From Tritonibacter scottomollicae (GTDB lineage Bacteria > Pseudomonadota > Alphaproteobacteria > Rhodobacterales > Rhodobacteraceae), in assembly GCF_003003215.1 (NCBI RefSeq), contig NZ_PVUF01000012.1:1-64000 (forward strand): a stretch of DNA of 64,000 nucleotides. Reading direction: 5' to 3'. Positions 18,865 through 26,334 of the stretch are shown here, piece by piece (position 1 is the first letter of the stretch; each line of letters begins with the position of its first letter). Both the position numbers and the translations under genes were made by a program. Under the pieces are notes generated by a model. It was not told where the DNA came from, did no database searches, and saw only the letters and a list, made by a program, of their open reading frames with translations.

Positions 18865-20115
18865 TCAGGCGACGATCTCTGCCGTCTCCAGCACCGCATG
18901 CAGCATCACATCGGTGCCCGCTGCCGCCCATTCCTGCGAGATATCCTCGGCCTCATTGTGGCTGAGCCCATCGACACAGGGGCACATGATCATCGCCGTC
19001 GGCGCCACATCGTTGATCCAGCAGGCATCATGGCCAGCGCCCGAGATGATATCCATATGGCTGTAGCCCAGACGTTCGGCGGCATTGCGCACCGCAGAGA
19101 CACAACCGGGATCAAAGGTGACAGGATCAAAATGTCCCACCGGCTCGATCTCCAGCCCAAGACCCAGTTCTTCGGCGATCTCGGCAGCCTTGGCCTCGAA
19201 TTGCGACCGCATAGAGGTCAGTTTTTCCAGATCCGGGGTGCGGAAGTCGACGGTGAACACCACCTTGCCGGGGATCACGTTGCGCGAGTTCGGATAGACG
19301 TCGCAATGCCCGACCGCACCCACCGCATGTGGTTGATGCGCCATGGCGATCTCATGCGCCGCCTCTGTCATCCGCGCCATGCCAAGGCCCGCGTTCACCC
19401 GCATATTCATCGGGGTCGAACCCGTGTGCGCGTCCTTGCCGGTCACCGTGCATTGCAACCACCAGAGCCCCTGCCCGTGGGTCACGACGCCAATGTCCTT
19501 CTTCTCAGCTTCGAGAATCGGCCCTTGCTCGATGTGCAGCTCGAACATCGCATGCATCTTGCGCGCGCCGACCGCCTCATCACCGACCCAGCCGACACGC
19601 TTCAGCTCCGCGCCGAAGCTCTTTCCCTCGGCGTCTTCGCGCCCGTAGGCCCAGTCCTGCGTGTGTTTGCCAGCAAAGACCCCGGAGGCCAGCATGGCGG
19701 GGGCAAAGCGGGTGCCCTCCTCATTGGTCCAGTTGGTGACAACGATGGGGTGTTTGGTCTTCACACCAAGGTCGTTCATGGTGCGGATCACTTCCAGCCC
19801 GCCAAGCACGCCAAGCACACCATCGTATTTGCCGCCCGTCGGCTGGGTATCGAGATGCGAGCCCATGTAGACCGGCAGCGCGTCAGGATCCTCGCCCGCC
19901 CGGGTGGCAAACATGTTGCCCATCGTGTCCAGCCCCATGGTCATGCCCGCGGCCTCGCACCAGGATTGGAACAGGGCGCGGCCCTCGGCGTCCTCGTCCG
20001 TCAGCGTCTGGCGATTGTTGCCGCCCGCGATGCCGGGGCCGATCTTGGCCATCTCCATCAGGCTGTCCCACAGCCGGTCGCCGTCGATTTTCAGATTCTG
20101 TCCAAGCGTCGTCAT
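18865..20115 (-). CDS. Zn-dependent amidohydrolase, probable beta-ureidopropionase (M20 / hydantoinase-carbamoylase family)
   Basis: A 416-residue enzyme of the allantoate amidohydrolase / N-carbamoyl amino acid hydrolase family. Metal-site motifs are MGSHLDTQPTGGKYDG and WTNEEGTRFAPAM; the dimerisation-domain substrate residues are in ELHIEQGPILE and GKDAHTGSTPM; SGAGHDACW and CPCVDGLSHNEAE close the active site. In this operon the expected reaction is removal of the carbamoyl group from N-carbamoyl-beta-alanine or its methyl analogue, giving beta-alanine, ammonia and CO2. It is the first gene of the operon, divergent from the rutR-like gene, with a RutR-type palindrome 128 bp upstream. L-carbamoylase activity on other amino acids cannot be excluded. 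Confidence 0.88.
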   Translation of the reverse strand: MTTLGQNLKIDGDRLWDSLMEMAKIGPGIAGGNNRQTLTDEDAEGRALFQSWCEAAGMTMGLDTMGNMFATRAGEDPDALPVYMGSHLDTQPTGGKYDGVLGVLGGLEVIRTMNDLGVKTKHPIVVTNWTNEEGTRFAPAMLASGVFAGKHTQDWAYGREDAEGKSFGAELKRVGWVGDEAVGARKMHAMFELHIEQGPILEAEKKDIGVVTHGQGLWWLQCTVTGKDAHTGSTPMNMRVNAGLGMARMTEAAHEIAMAHQPHAVGAVGHCDVYPNSRNVIPGKVVFTVDFRTPDLEKLTSMRSQFEAKAAEIAEELGLGLEIEPVGHFDPVTFDPGCVSAVRNAAERLGYSHMDIISGAGHDACWINDVAPTAMIMCPCVDGLSHNEAEDISQEWAAAGTDVMLHAVLETAEIVA

Positions 20116-20242
20116 TTTACGCTTCCTTCCCTGTCGTCTGCCCCATTCTCATCTCGCGGAACGGGTTTATTGTGGCTGGTGCAGCCTGGGTCAGTGGCTT
20201 ATGTCTCGTCCAGTGGAATTATCGGGCCTTTCGGTCTGACAT

Positions 20243-20258
20243 TTGACCATCTGGTCAA
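20243..20258. promoter_or_regulatory. RutR-type operator
   Basis: The sequence TTGACCATCTGGTCAA is a perfect palindrome (7-bp arms, 2-bp spacer) and equals the E. coli RutR consensus TTGACCAnnTGGTCAA as I know it. It lies between the divergent pyrimidine operon and the RutR-like gene, placed to control both. Confidence 0.8.
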
Positions 20259-20397
20259 ACTCACGCTAACAGCAGATGACACTCAGTCAAGAATTAGCGC
20301 GCCTTTCGTGATGTTTTACATTCGCGCTGCTGGACAAATGCGTGAAAACCGGGCGAGTCTGCCGGTGATCATATGATAAAGAGAGACCCGGCCCGAC

Positions 20398-21036
20398 ATG
20401 CCCAGAGACCGCAGCCCCACCCGGATCCAGAAACGCAACCGCGCCACGATCATCGAAGCGGCGCTCGACGTGTTCTCCCAACATGGGTTTCGCGGCGCCA
20501 CGGTCGACCAGATCGCCACTGCCGCCGGGCTGTCAAAGCCCAATCTGCTCTATTACTTCCCCTCGAAAGAAGCGATTTTCACCGAACTTTTATCAGAGTT
20601 ATTAGATACTTGGCTGGCACCCTTGAGGGAGATTGACCCGAAGGGGGAGCCGCTTGACGAAATTCTGGCTTACGTGACGCGCAAACTGCAGATGAGTCAG
20701 GACATGCCGCGCGAAAGCCGTCTCTTTGCCAACGAAATCGTGCAAGGTGCGCCGCGGATGATCGATGCGCTGTCGACGGACCTGCGCGCGCTGGTGGATG
20801 AAACAGAGACGATTTTTGCGGACTGGATGGATGCGGGGCGGATCGCACGCGTGCATCCCCGTCACCTGCTGTTTTCCATCTGGTCCCTGACCCAGCACTA
20901 TGCGGATTTCGAGGTGCAGGTGCAGGCCTTGATGACGCCAGAAGATCCGTTTGCAGAGGCAGGCGCCTTCCTGGATACGCTCTATCGCCGCATGCTGACC
21001 CCGACGGTCTCACCGGCGATTTTGGGTGACGCCTAG
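20398..21036 (+). CDS. rutR: TetR-family regulator, RutR-like (pyrimidine-responsive)
   Basis: A 212-residue protein. The N-terminal TetR helix-turn-helix spans ~15-62 (IIEAALDVFSQHGFRGATVDQIATAAGLSKPNLLYYFPSKEAIF). The C-terminal part keeps the RutR/YcdC pattern through LDTWLAPL, SRLFANEIVQGAP and SIWSLTQHYADFEVQ. RutR binds uracil or thymine, which release it from DNA. A matching operator lies 140 bp upstream, so autoregulation plus control of the divergent operon is likely, and a weaker site ahead of preT suggests a third target. The assignment rests on both sequence and context. Confidence 0.88.
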   Translation: MPRDRSPTRIQKRNRATIIEAALDVFSQHGFRGATVDQIATAAGLSKPNLLYYFPSKEAIFTELLSELLDTWLAPLREIDPKGEPLDEILAYVTRKLQMSQDMPRESRLFANEIVQGAPRMIDALSTDLRALVDETETIFADWMDAGRIARVHPRHLLFSIWSLTQHYADFEVQVQALMTPEDPFAEAGAFLDTLYRRMLTPTVSPAILGDA

Positions 21037-21220
21037 CCAGATTTTGCGGGCTTTGTCGGCCTGAAAATCGCCATTCTCTGATGCCATTTCACCGTGCGTT
21101 CTGCGCCTTTTTGCCCAGTTTGGCGTCTGGTCTGGCTGGCATCTGATCTGGGTGCTGGCGTATCGTCCTATTGTCAGACGTATACAACGCCAACACCCTC
21201 CGTAATTTCACGCGGCGCCC

Positions 21221-21237
21221 AAGGGCGCGACGCCCTT
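21221..21237 (-). terminator. Hairpin overlapping the preA stop codon
   Basis: AAGGGCG (21221-21227) and CGCCCTT (21231-21237) form a perfect 7-bp stem with a 3-nt loop; the arm includes two bases of the preA TAA. No clear T run follows on the minus strand, so it may only protect the 3' end. Confidence 0.4.
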
Positions 21238-22540
21238 ACTCCGCAGCAGTTGCCGCAGGGTTGTTCGGATGCGCCGTCCAGTTGCCATACTCGCCGGACA
21301 CCACCTGCCCCGTGCGCTCATCTACCGCGCCGACTGCGATCTCTTCCATGGTGATGCAGTTCTCGACCGGGCAGACATTGACGCAGAGGTTACAGGCCAC
21401 GCATTCATCGTCCTTCACGGTAAAGGTCCGGTCCTCAGACATGGCGATCGCCTGGTGCGAGGTATCCTCGCAGGCCGCAAAGCAGCGACCACATTTGATG
21501 CAATCGTCCTGGCTGATCCGTGCCTTGGTGACGTAGTTCAGATCGAGATACTGCCAGTCGGTGACGTTCGGCACAGCCATGCCGCGGAAGTCCTCGATCG
21601 AGGTGTAGCCTTTCTCGTCCATCCAGTTGGACAGGCCGGAAATCATCTCTTCTACCACCTTGAAGCCATAGGTCATGGCGGCGGTGCAGACCTGCACGTT
21701 GCCGGCCCCGAGCGCGATGAACTCCGCCGCGTCGCGCCAGGTGGTCACGCCACCGATGGCAGAGATTGGCAGGCCAGCGGTCTGCGGATCACGCGCGATC
21801 TCGGCCACCATGTTCATGGCGATCGGCTTGACAGCCGGGCCGCAATAGCCGCCATGGGTGCCCTTGCCACCAATCATCGGCTCTGGCGACATCGCATCCA
21901 GATTGACCGAAGTGATCGAGTTGATGGTGTTGATCAGCGACACAGCATCGGCATTGCCCGCATGTGCGGCGCGCGCCGGGTGGCGGATGTCGGCGATGTT
22001 CGGCGTCAACTTCACGATCACCGGCTTGCCGTAATATTGCTTGCACCACTCCGTGACCATCTGGATGTATTCCGGCACCTGCCCCACGGCGGACCCCATG
22101 CCGCGTTCAGCCATGCCATGCGGACAGCCGAAATTCAGCTCGATCCCGTCGCAGCCGGTCTCTGCCACACGCGGCAGGATCGCCTTCCACGCGGCCTCCT
22201 CGCAGGGCACCATGATGGAGGCAATCAGCGCACGGTCCGGGTAGTCCTTTTTCACGCGGGTCATCTCGTCGAGGTTCACCTGCAGCGGACGGTCGGTGAT
22301 CAGCTCGATATTGTTGAGCCCCAAGAGCCGTCGGTCGGCGCCCCAGATCGCGCCGTAGCGCGGGCCGTTGACGTTGACCACCGGCGGGCCTTCGGCGCCG
22401 AGCGTTTTCCAGACCACACCACCCCAGCCGGCCTCAAAGGCGCGACGGACGTTGTATTCCTTGTCGGTGGGCGGCGCGGAGGCCAGCCAGAACGGGTTCG
22501 GCGATTTGATGCCGAGGAAATCTGTCGTAAGATCAGCCAT
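21236..22540 (-). CDS. preA: NAD-dependent dihydropyrimidine dehydrogenase, subunit PreA
   Basis: A 434-residue protein. An FMN-binding TIM barrel (residues ~1-320) is related to dihydroorotate dehydrogenase, and two [4Fe-4S] motifs follow (CIKCGRCFAAC and CVACNLCVNVCP). With PreT it reduces uracil and thymine to the dihydro forms. The active-site loop reads CPHGMAERGMGSAVGQ: where mammalian dihydropyrimidine dehydrogenase has its catalytic Cys (GLACGQ), this protein has Val152, with Ser150 close by. I recall the same loop in E. coli PreA. GGGAGAG precedes ATG 22540, and preT lies 64 bp upstream. Confidence 0.95.
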   Translation of the reverse strand: MADLTTDFLGIKSPNPFWLASAPPTDKEYNVRRAFEAGWGGVVWKTLGAEGPPVVNVNGPRYGAIWGADRRLLGLNNIELITDRPLQVNLDEMTRVKKDYPDRALIASIMVPCEEAAWKAILPRVAETGCDGIELNFGCPHGMAERGMGSAVGQVPEYIQMVTEWCKQYYGKPVIVKLTPNIADIRHPARAAHAGNADAVSLINTINSITSVNLDAMSPEPMIGGKGTHGGYCGPAVKPIAMNMVAEIARDPQTAGLPISAIGGVTTWRDAAEFIALGAGNVQVCTAAMTYGFKVVEEMISGLSNWMDEKGYTSIEDFRGMAVPNVTDWQYLDLNYVTKARISQDDCIKCGRCFAACEDTSHQAIAMSEDRTFTVKDDECVACNLCVNVCPVENCITMEEIAVGAVDERTGQVVSGEYGNWTAHPNNPAATAAE

Positions 22541-22604
22541 TTGATCTCTCCCTGTTTGCTAACTGTGCAGCCTGCCCTGCGGCGCAGGGCGGCACACAGC
22601 GGCT

Positions 22605-23939
22605 TCAGCCCATCAGGCTGGTATGGATGTCTTCGGCCGCGTCGCGGCCCTCGGCAACGGCGGTCACGGTGAGGTCTTCTCCGCCCGAGGCACAATCGCC
22701 CCCGGCCCAGACCCCGGCGACGGACGTGCGGCCTGTCTCGGAGACCGCAATTTTGCCGCCAGTGACGTCGATGCCCTGCGGCGCGCCCTCCAGCGTTTGC
22801 CCGATCGCCTTGAACACCTGATCGGCGGCCAGTCGGGTGGTCTCGCCGGTGCCTTTCACGCGTCCGTCGGCAACCTCGGTGTATTCCAGCTCGATCTCGG
22901 CGGATGCGCCATTGCCGTGGATGGCCTTTGGCATCACGTTGAACATCAGCTTAACGCCCTTGGAAGCGGCGAGATCCTGTTCGAACCGGCTGGCGCCCAT
23001 GGCACCGCGATCCCGGCGATACGCAATGGTGACGTTTTCCGCGCCCAGCAGTTTCGACTGCACCGCCGCGTCCACCGCGGTCATGCCGCCGCCGATCACC
23101 ACCACGTTCCGGCCCACCGACAGTTCGGTCAGATCATCCGCCTGGCGCAGATCCTCGATGAAGGACACCGCATCCCGCACGCCTTCCTTGTCCTCACCCT
23201 CGGTGCGCAGCGCGTTGACGCCGGCGAGACCGATCGACAGGAACACCGCGTCATGGTCGGCCTTTAGCCCTTCGAGGGTCAGCCCCTTGCCAAAGCCCTT
23301 GTCATATTCGATCAAGATGCCGCCGATCTGCAGCAGCCAATCGACCTCGCGCGCGGCAAAGTCATTGGTGGATTTATAGGCGGCGATGCCAAATTCGTTG
23401 AGGCCACCAGCCTTGGACTTCGCCTCATAGACCACCACGTCATGACCCTTCATCGCCAGACGATGCGCCGCGGCCAGTCCTGCCGGGCCTGCGCCCGCAA
23501 CCGCGATCTTCTTGCCGGTGCTGGCGGCGCGGGTGAATGGATGAACGTCCTGTTCCATCAACAGATCGGTGGCATAGCGCTGCAGGCGACCGATTTCGAC
23601 CGGCTTGCCTTCGGCCACTTCGCGCACGCAGACCTCTTCGCAGAGCGTCTCTGTCGGGCAAACCCGGGCGCACATGCCACCAAGGATGTTCTGGTTCAGA
23701 ATTGTTTTGGCCGCGCTTTCAGCATGGCCACCCTGAATTTCACGGATGAACTGGGGAATGTCGATCGAGGTGGGGCACGCGGTCATGCAGGGCGCATCGA
23801 AACAGAAATAGCAACGATCCGCCGCGACCGTGGCCTCATGCGCGTCAAAGGGCGCATGAAGATCCCCGAAGTTGTCGGCAATCTCTGCCGCGGACAAGCG
23901 CGCGGCGTGAATCCCGGATGCCTGGTGGCTACTCGCCAT
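22605..23939 (-). CDS. preT: NAD(P)-dependent oxidoreductase, subunit PreT of dihydropyrimidine dehydrogenase
   Basis: A 444-residue flavoprotein like the small subunit of glutamate synthase. The N-terminal domain has the Cys-rich cluster motifs CYFCFDAPCMTACP and CARVCPTETLCEEVC. FAD binding follows with AGAGPAGLAAAHRLA and a second GxGxxA-type nucleotide motif, VVIGGGMTAVDAA. It passes electrons from NADH to PreA. GGGAGATA ahead of ATG 23939 supports the start. A degenerate RutR-type palindrome lies 75 bp upstream, so the preTA unit is probably a second target of the RutR-like regulator. Confidence 0.95.
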   Translation of the reverse strand: MASSHQASGIHAARLSAAEIADNFGDLHAPFDAHEATVAADRCYFCFDAPCMTACPTSIDIPQFIREIQGGHAESAAKTILNQNILGGMCARVCPTETLCEEVCVREVAEGKPVEIGRLQRYATDLLMEQDVHPFTRAASTGKKIAVAGAGPAGLAAAHRLAMKGHDVVVYEAKSKAGGLNEFGIAAYKSTNDFAAREVDWLLQIGGILIEYDKGFGKGLTLEGLKADHDAVFLSIGLAGVNALRTEGEDKEGVRDAVSFIEDLRQADDLTELSVGRNVVVIGGGMTAVDAAVQSKLLGAENVTIAYRRDRGAMGASRFEQDLAASKGVKLMFNVMPKAIHGNGASAEIELEYTEVADGRVKGTGETTRLAADQVFKAIGQTLEGAPQGIDVTGGKIAVSETGRTSVAGVWAGGDCASGGEDLTVTAVAEGRDAAEDIHTSLMG

Positions 23940-24013
23940 TGGGTATCTCCCTATTGGTGTTGGGTGTTCGTTTTTTCTCTTGTTGTTGGAATCAGAGTGC
24001 CACAGGCTGATTT

Positions 24014-24029
24014 TTTATCAACTGGTAAA
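24014..24029. promoter_or_regulatory. Degenerate RutR-type operator upstream of preT
   Basis: TTTATCAACTGGTAAA keeps 11 of the 14 fixed positions of TTGACCAnnTGGTCAA and is nearly palindromic itself. It lies 75 bp ahead of the preT start, in an AT-rich promoter-like stretch. Confidence 0.5.
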
Positions 24030-24163
24030 ATTTTGGATTGCTGTATTTTCTTTATAAAACGCACAAACAGCAGCCCGTAACCCACTGTTTCAATTGAAGA
24101 AGGCGTAAGTGATGAAATCGGTGGCAGATGCGCGTGATAGCACGTCACCTGATCGCCAAACGC

Positions 24164-24184
24164 AAAACGGGGACCTGAGTCCCC
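24164..24184 (-). terminator. Rho-independent terminator of gapR
   Basis: GGGGAC (24169-24174) and GTCCCC (24179-24184) form a perfect 6-bp stem with a 4-nt loop. On the minus strand it is followed by GTTTTG. It lies 40 bp downstream of the gapR stop. Confidence 0.7.
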
Positions 24185-24223
24185 CCAGATCCCCGTTCAA
24201 ACAGCTGTGTTGCGCAGACCGCG

Positions 24224-24490
24224 TTAGTGCATGCCGAGCGCTTCTTTGTACATTTCCAGCACCGCCTCTTCTTCGGCAATGTCGTTCTCGTCACGCTTGC
24301 GCAGAGCGATGATCTTGCGCAGAACCTTGACGTCATACCCGCGCCCCTTGGCTTCGGCCATGACCTCTTTCTGCTGCTCGGCGATCGCTTTTTTCTCTTC
24401 GTCCAACCGCTCGAACCGTTCCACGAACTGACGCAGCTCGCCTGCGGTCACGCGGTAGTTTTCGCTCTTTTCGTCTTCGGTGATGTCCAT
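24224..24490 (-). CDS. gapR: DUF2312 / GapR family nucleoid protein
   Basis: An 88-residue protein of the UPF0335/DUF2312 family, known in Caulobacter as GapR, which binds overtwisted AT-rich DNA ahead of forks and polymerases and helps topoisomerases. The sequence shows the family pattern: LRQFVERFERLDEEKKAIAEQQKEV (coiled coil), EAKGRGYDVKVLRKIIALRK (basic DNA-binding part) and an acidic end. GAGGG eight bases before ATG 24490 supports this start; an upstream ATG at 24508 lacks one. It is monocistronic with its own terminator. Confidence 0.9.
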   Translation of the reverse strand: MDITEDEKSENYRVTAGELRQFVERFERLDEEKKAIAEQQKEVMAEAKGRGYDVKVLRKIIALRKRDENDIAEEEAVLEMYKEALGMH

Positions 24491-24697
24491 GTGATGGCCC
24501 TCGTGCAATTTGCCTCAACTGGTCCGGCTTGCCACCGGTTGAGGCAGAGGGATACAGCGCCCTCCCCCGCCCCGCAAGACTGGAGTTAACCGCCCTCGCG
24601 CTTGCAGTGCGGCGACCACTCTTGTAGGCGCTAATCCACCGGTACGGCCCGCGCGCGCTTCGCTGCGTCGGACGCTTGAGACAAGAGGTAGGCGGAA

Positions 24698-24913
24698 ATG
24701 GAATATCTGGTTTGGGCCGGCGGCGCCCTGTCGATCCTGGGCATGCTGGGGCTGGCGTGGTGCGTGCTGAGCGTCGTGCGCGCAAAGCGCAAAGGGCTCG
24801 ACGACGAGGAGCTGCGCGCCGTGTTGCAATCGGTTCTACCGAAGAACCTCGGTGCGTTGCTGCTGTCGGTGCTGGGTCTGATGCTGGTCATGATCGGCCT
24901 GTTCCTGAGCTGA
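24698..24913 (+). CDS. Small two-helix membrane protein, unknown function
   Basis: 71 residues. Two hydrophobic helices (residues ~4-26 and ~51-70) flank a short charged cytoplasmic-like loop with RAKRKGLDDEELR. An AGAGG-like site lies about 13 bases before ATG 24698. Codon use looks coding (GC-rich third positions), and the amphipathic order argues against chance. I do not recognise a family. It stands alone between gapR and the next small gene. Confidence 0.6.
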   Translation: MEYLVWAGGALSILGMLGLAWCVLSVVRAKRKGLDDEELRAVLQSVLPKNLGALLLSVLGLMLVMIGLFLS

Positions 24914-24985
24914 TCGCCCCGGATCAGGCTTCTGACCGGTTGCGACACCGACCCAGGCGCAACCGGCGTTCTTCAATGTCGCGTT

Positions 24986-25201
24986 TCAGATCGGCATATT
25001 GTCGAACTGGCTTTCGACGATTTCGTCATTGAGAACCTGCTCCGTGCGGCGCAGATGTGCCGGCACCGAAACTCCGGTGTCCTTGATCCGCTTCAAGACC
25101 TGCGCAAACTCTGGCTGCAGGTCCAATCGAGCCTGTTCCGGCGCGATGCGGATCTTCTTCTCAAGCTGGCAGGCACGTTCAATCAGTTGCTCCGTGGTCA
25201 T
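24986..25201 (-). CDS. Small conserved-looking hypothetical protein
   Basis: 71 residues, soluble, charged and mostly helical (IERACQLEKKIRIAPEQARLDLQPEFAQVLKRI). A strong GGGGAGGAG lies upstream of ATG 25201, which argues for real translation. No domain is recognised. It is convergent with the preceding small membrane protein gene. Confidence 0.6.
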   Translation of the reverse strand: MTTEQLIERACQLEKKIRIAPEQARLDLQPEFAQVLKRIKDTGVSVPAHLRRTEQVLNDEIVESQFDNMPI

Positions 25202-25772
25202 TCGTTACTCTCCTCCCCTACACAACGGCGTCACTGGCCCCGAGGCAGTCTCTGGCGCGTCGCCGCATTGCAACAGTCTACATCAATCCAGAGTTGCTGC
25301 AATGTCAGGCGAGCGCAATTCCCTAAATTGACGCAGGCCTGCAGAAAAAGTCTAAAAATAAGGCATACCGCGCTGCAGCGAGGACGAGCTTTGATTTCTG
25401 CACAGGCAAATGAAATGCTGCGATAGCTAGCGTTAACTCAACTCTTACGTGTGTATCACATAGGAGCTCGACAACCAGAACCACATTTATTTTCTCGGTC
25501 GATTTTATTGCAGTGCAGCACCCTTCTCAGGTGATCGGAAACCAGAAAATTCCGGATCAGCCCCGCCATTCCTGTGCTGGCGGCGCGCCCTCGCGGGACG
25601 TCGACGCGAACGCGGCGCCAAAACGTTGCGGTACTGTCTCATGTCCAGAGAGGTTGCAGCCGCCTCACCCTTGCACGGGCTCTGTCGCTGGGTGCGCGTC
25701 GGCACGGCTGTGCCGGGAGCGCGCCTGTGCTTCGTTCTGGACCAGCGCGCGGCAAACGCGTAAACAAACGCC
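25202..25772. other. 571-bp region without a recognised gene
   Basis: No frame here has protein-like features; short frames on both strands overlap each other. The central part (25320-25500) is AT-rich against the surrounding DNA and could hold promoters. A TTGACG at about 25328 with TAAAAA about 19 bp downstream is a weak plus-strand promoter candidate. I see no terminator or repeat. Confidence 0.4.
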
Positions 25773-26195
25773 ATGGATGCACGCACGCTTACGCCCCGCT
25801 ATTCGGTTACTCCGCAGATCTCCGTGGAGGATGTTCCCGACATTGCCGCAGCCGGTTTCACGACCGTGATCTGCAACCGTCCTGATGCGGAGGTTCCGCC
25901 GAGCCATCAGGCGGATACGATTCGTGCTGCTGTCGAAAGCGCCGGTCTGACCTTTCATGTCCTGCCCCTGACACATCAAACGATGACCCCAGAGAACGTC
26001 GCTCAGCAACGTGCCTATTTTGAAAATGCAGACGGTCCGGTACTGGCCTATTGTGCGTCCGGAACACGTTGTTCTGTGATCTGGGCCCTGGGCCAAGCGT
26101 CCGACGTTTCGGTGGACGAGATAATGTCGACAACGCAGAAAGCGGGCTATGACCTGTCTGGTTTGCGCCCAACTCTGGAAGCGCTACAGGGCTGA
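25773..26195 (+). CDS. TIGR01244 family (DUF442) phosphatase / sulfurtransferase-like protein
   Basis: A 140-residue protein covering the DUF442 fold, related to dual-specificity phosphatases and rhodaneses. It starts with a typical PRYSVTPQISVEDVPDIAAAGFTTVICNRPDAE segment and has the active loop YCASGTRCS with the nucleophilic Cys. In several bacteria this domain is linked to persulfide dioxygenases and sulfide detoxification, but no such partner is adjacent. No clear ribosome site precedes ATG 25773. Substrate unknown. Confidence 0.8.
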   Translation: MDARTLTPRYSVTPQISVEDVPDIAAAGFTTVICNRPDAEVPPSHQADTIRAAVESAGLTFHVLPLTHQTMTPENVAQQRAYFENADGPVLAYCASGTRCSVIWALGQASDVSVDEIMSTTQKAGYDLSGLRPTLEALQG

Positions 26196-26334
26196 GGCTG
26201 TTTCCAACGCTCGATAAAGTCACATTGCATATGGCCCGCGCATGAAATGCCGGGCCATTTTCGACAGAACACACCACGCGTTGCTCACAACTGGTTGCTC
26301 AGACGCGTTTCGCGCCATTTGCGCCTCGTCGACC

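Noticed and set aside
17266-20376. A 1036-codon open frame on the plus strand opposite the dihydropyrimidinase and ureidopropionase genes
   Set aside because: It is antisense to two genes with complete catalytic motifs, has a His/Arg/Gly-rich composition typical of GC-rich shadow frames and no domain or ribosome site.
24515-24829. A minus-strand frame opposite the small two-helix membrane protein
   Set aside because: The plus-strand frame has regular membrane helices and a better start context.
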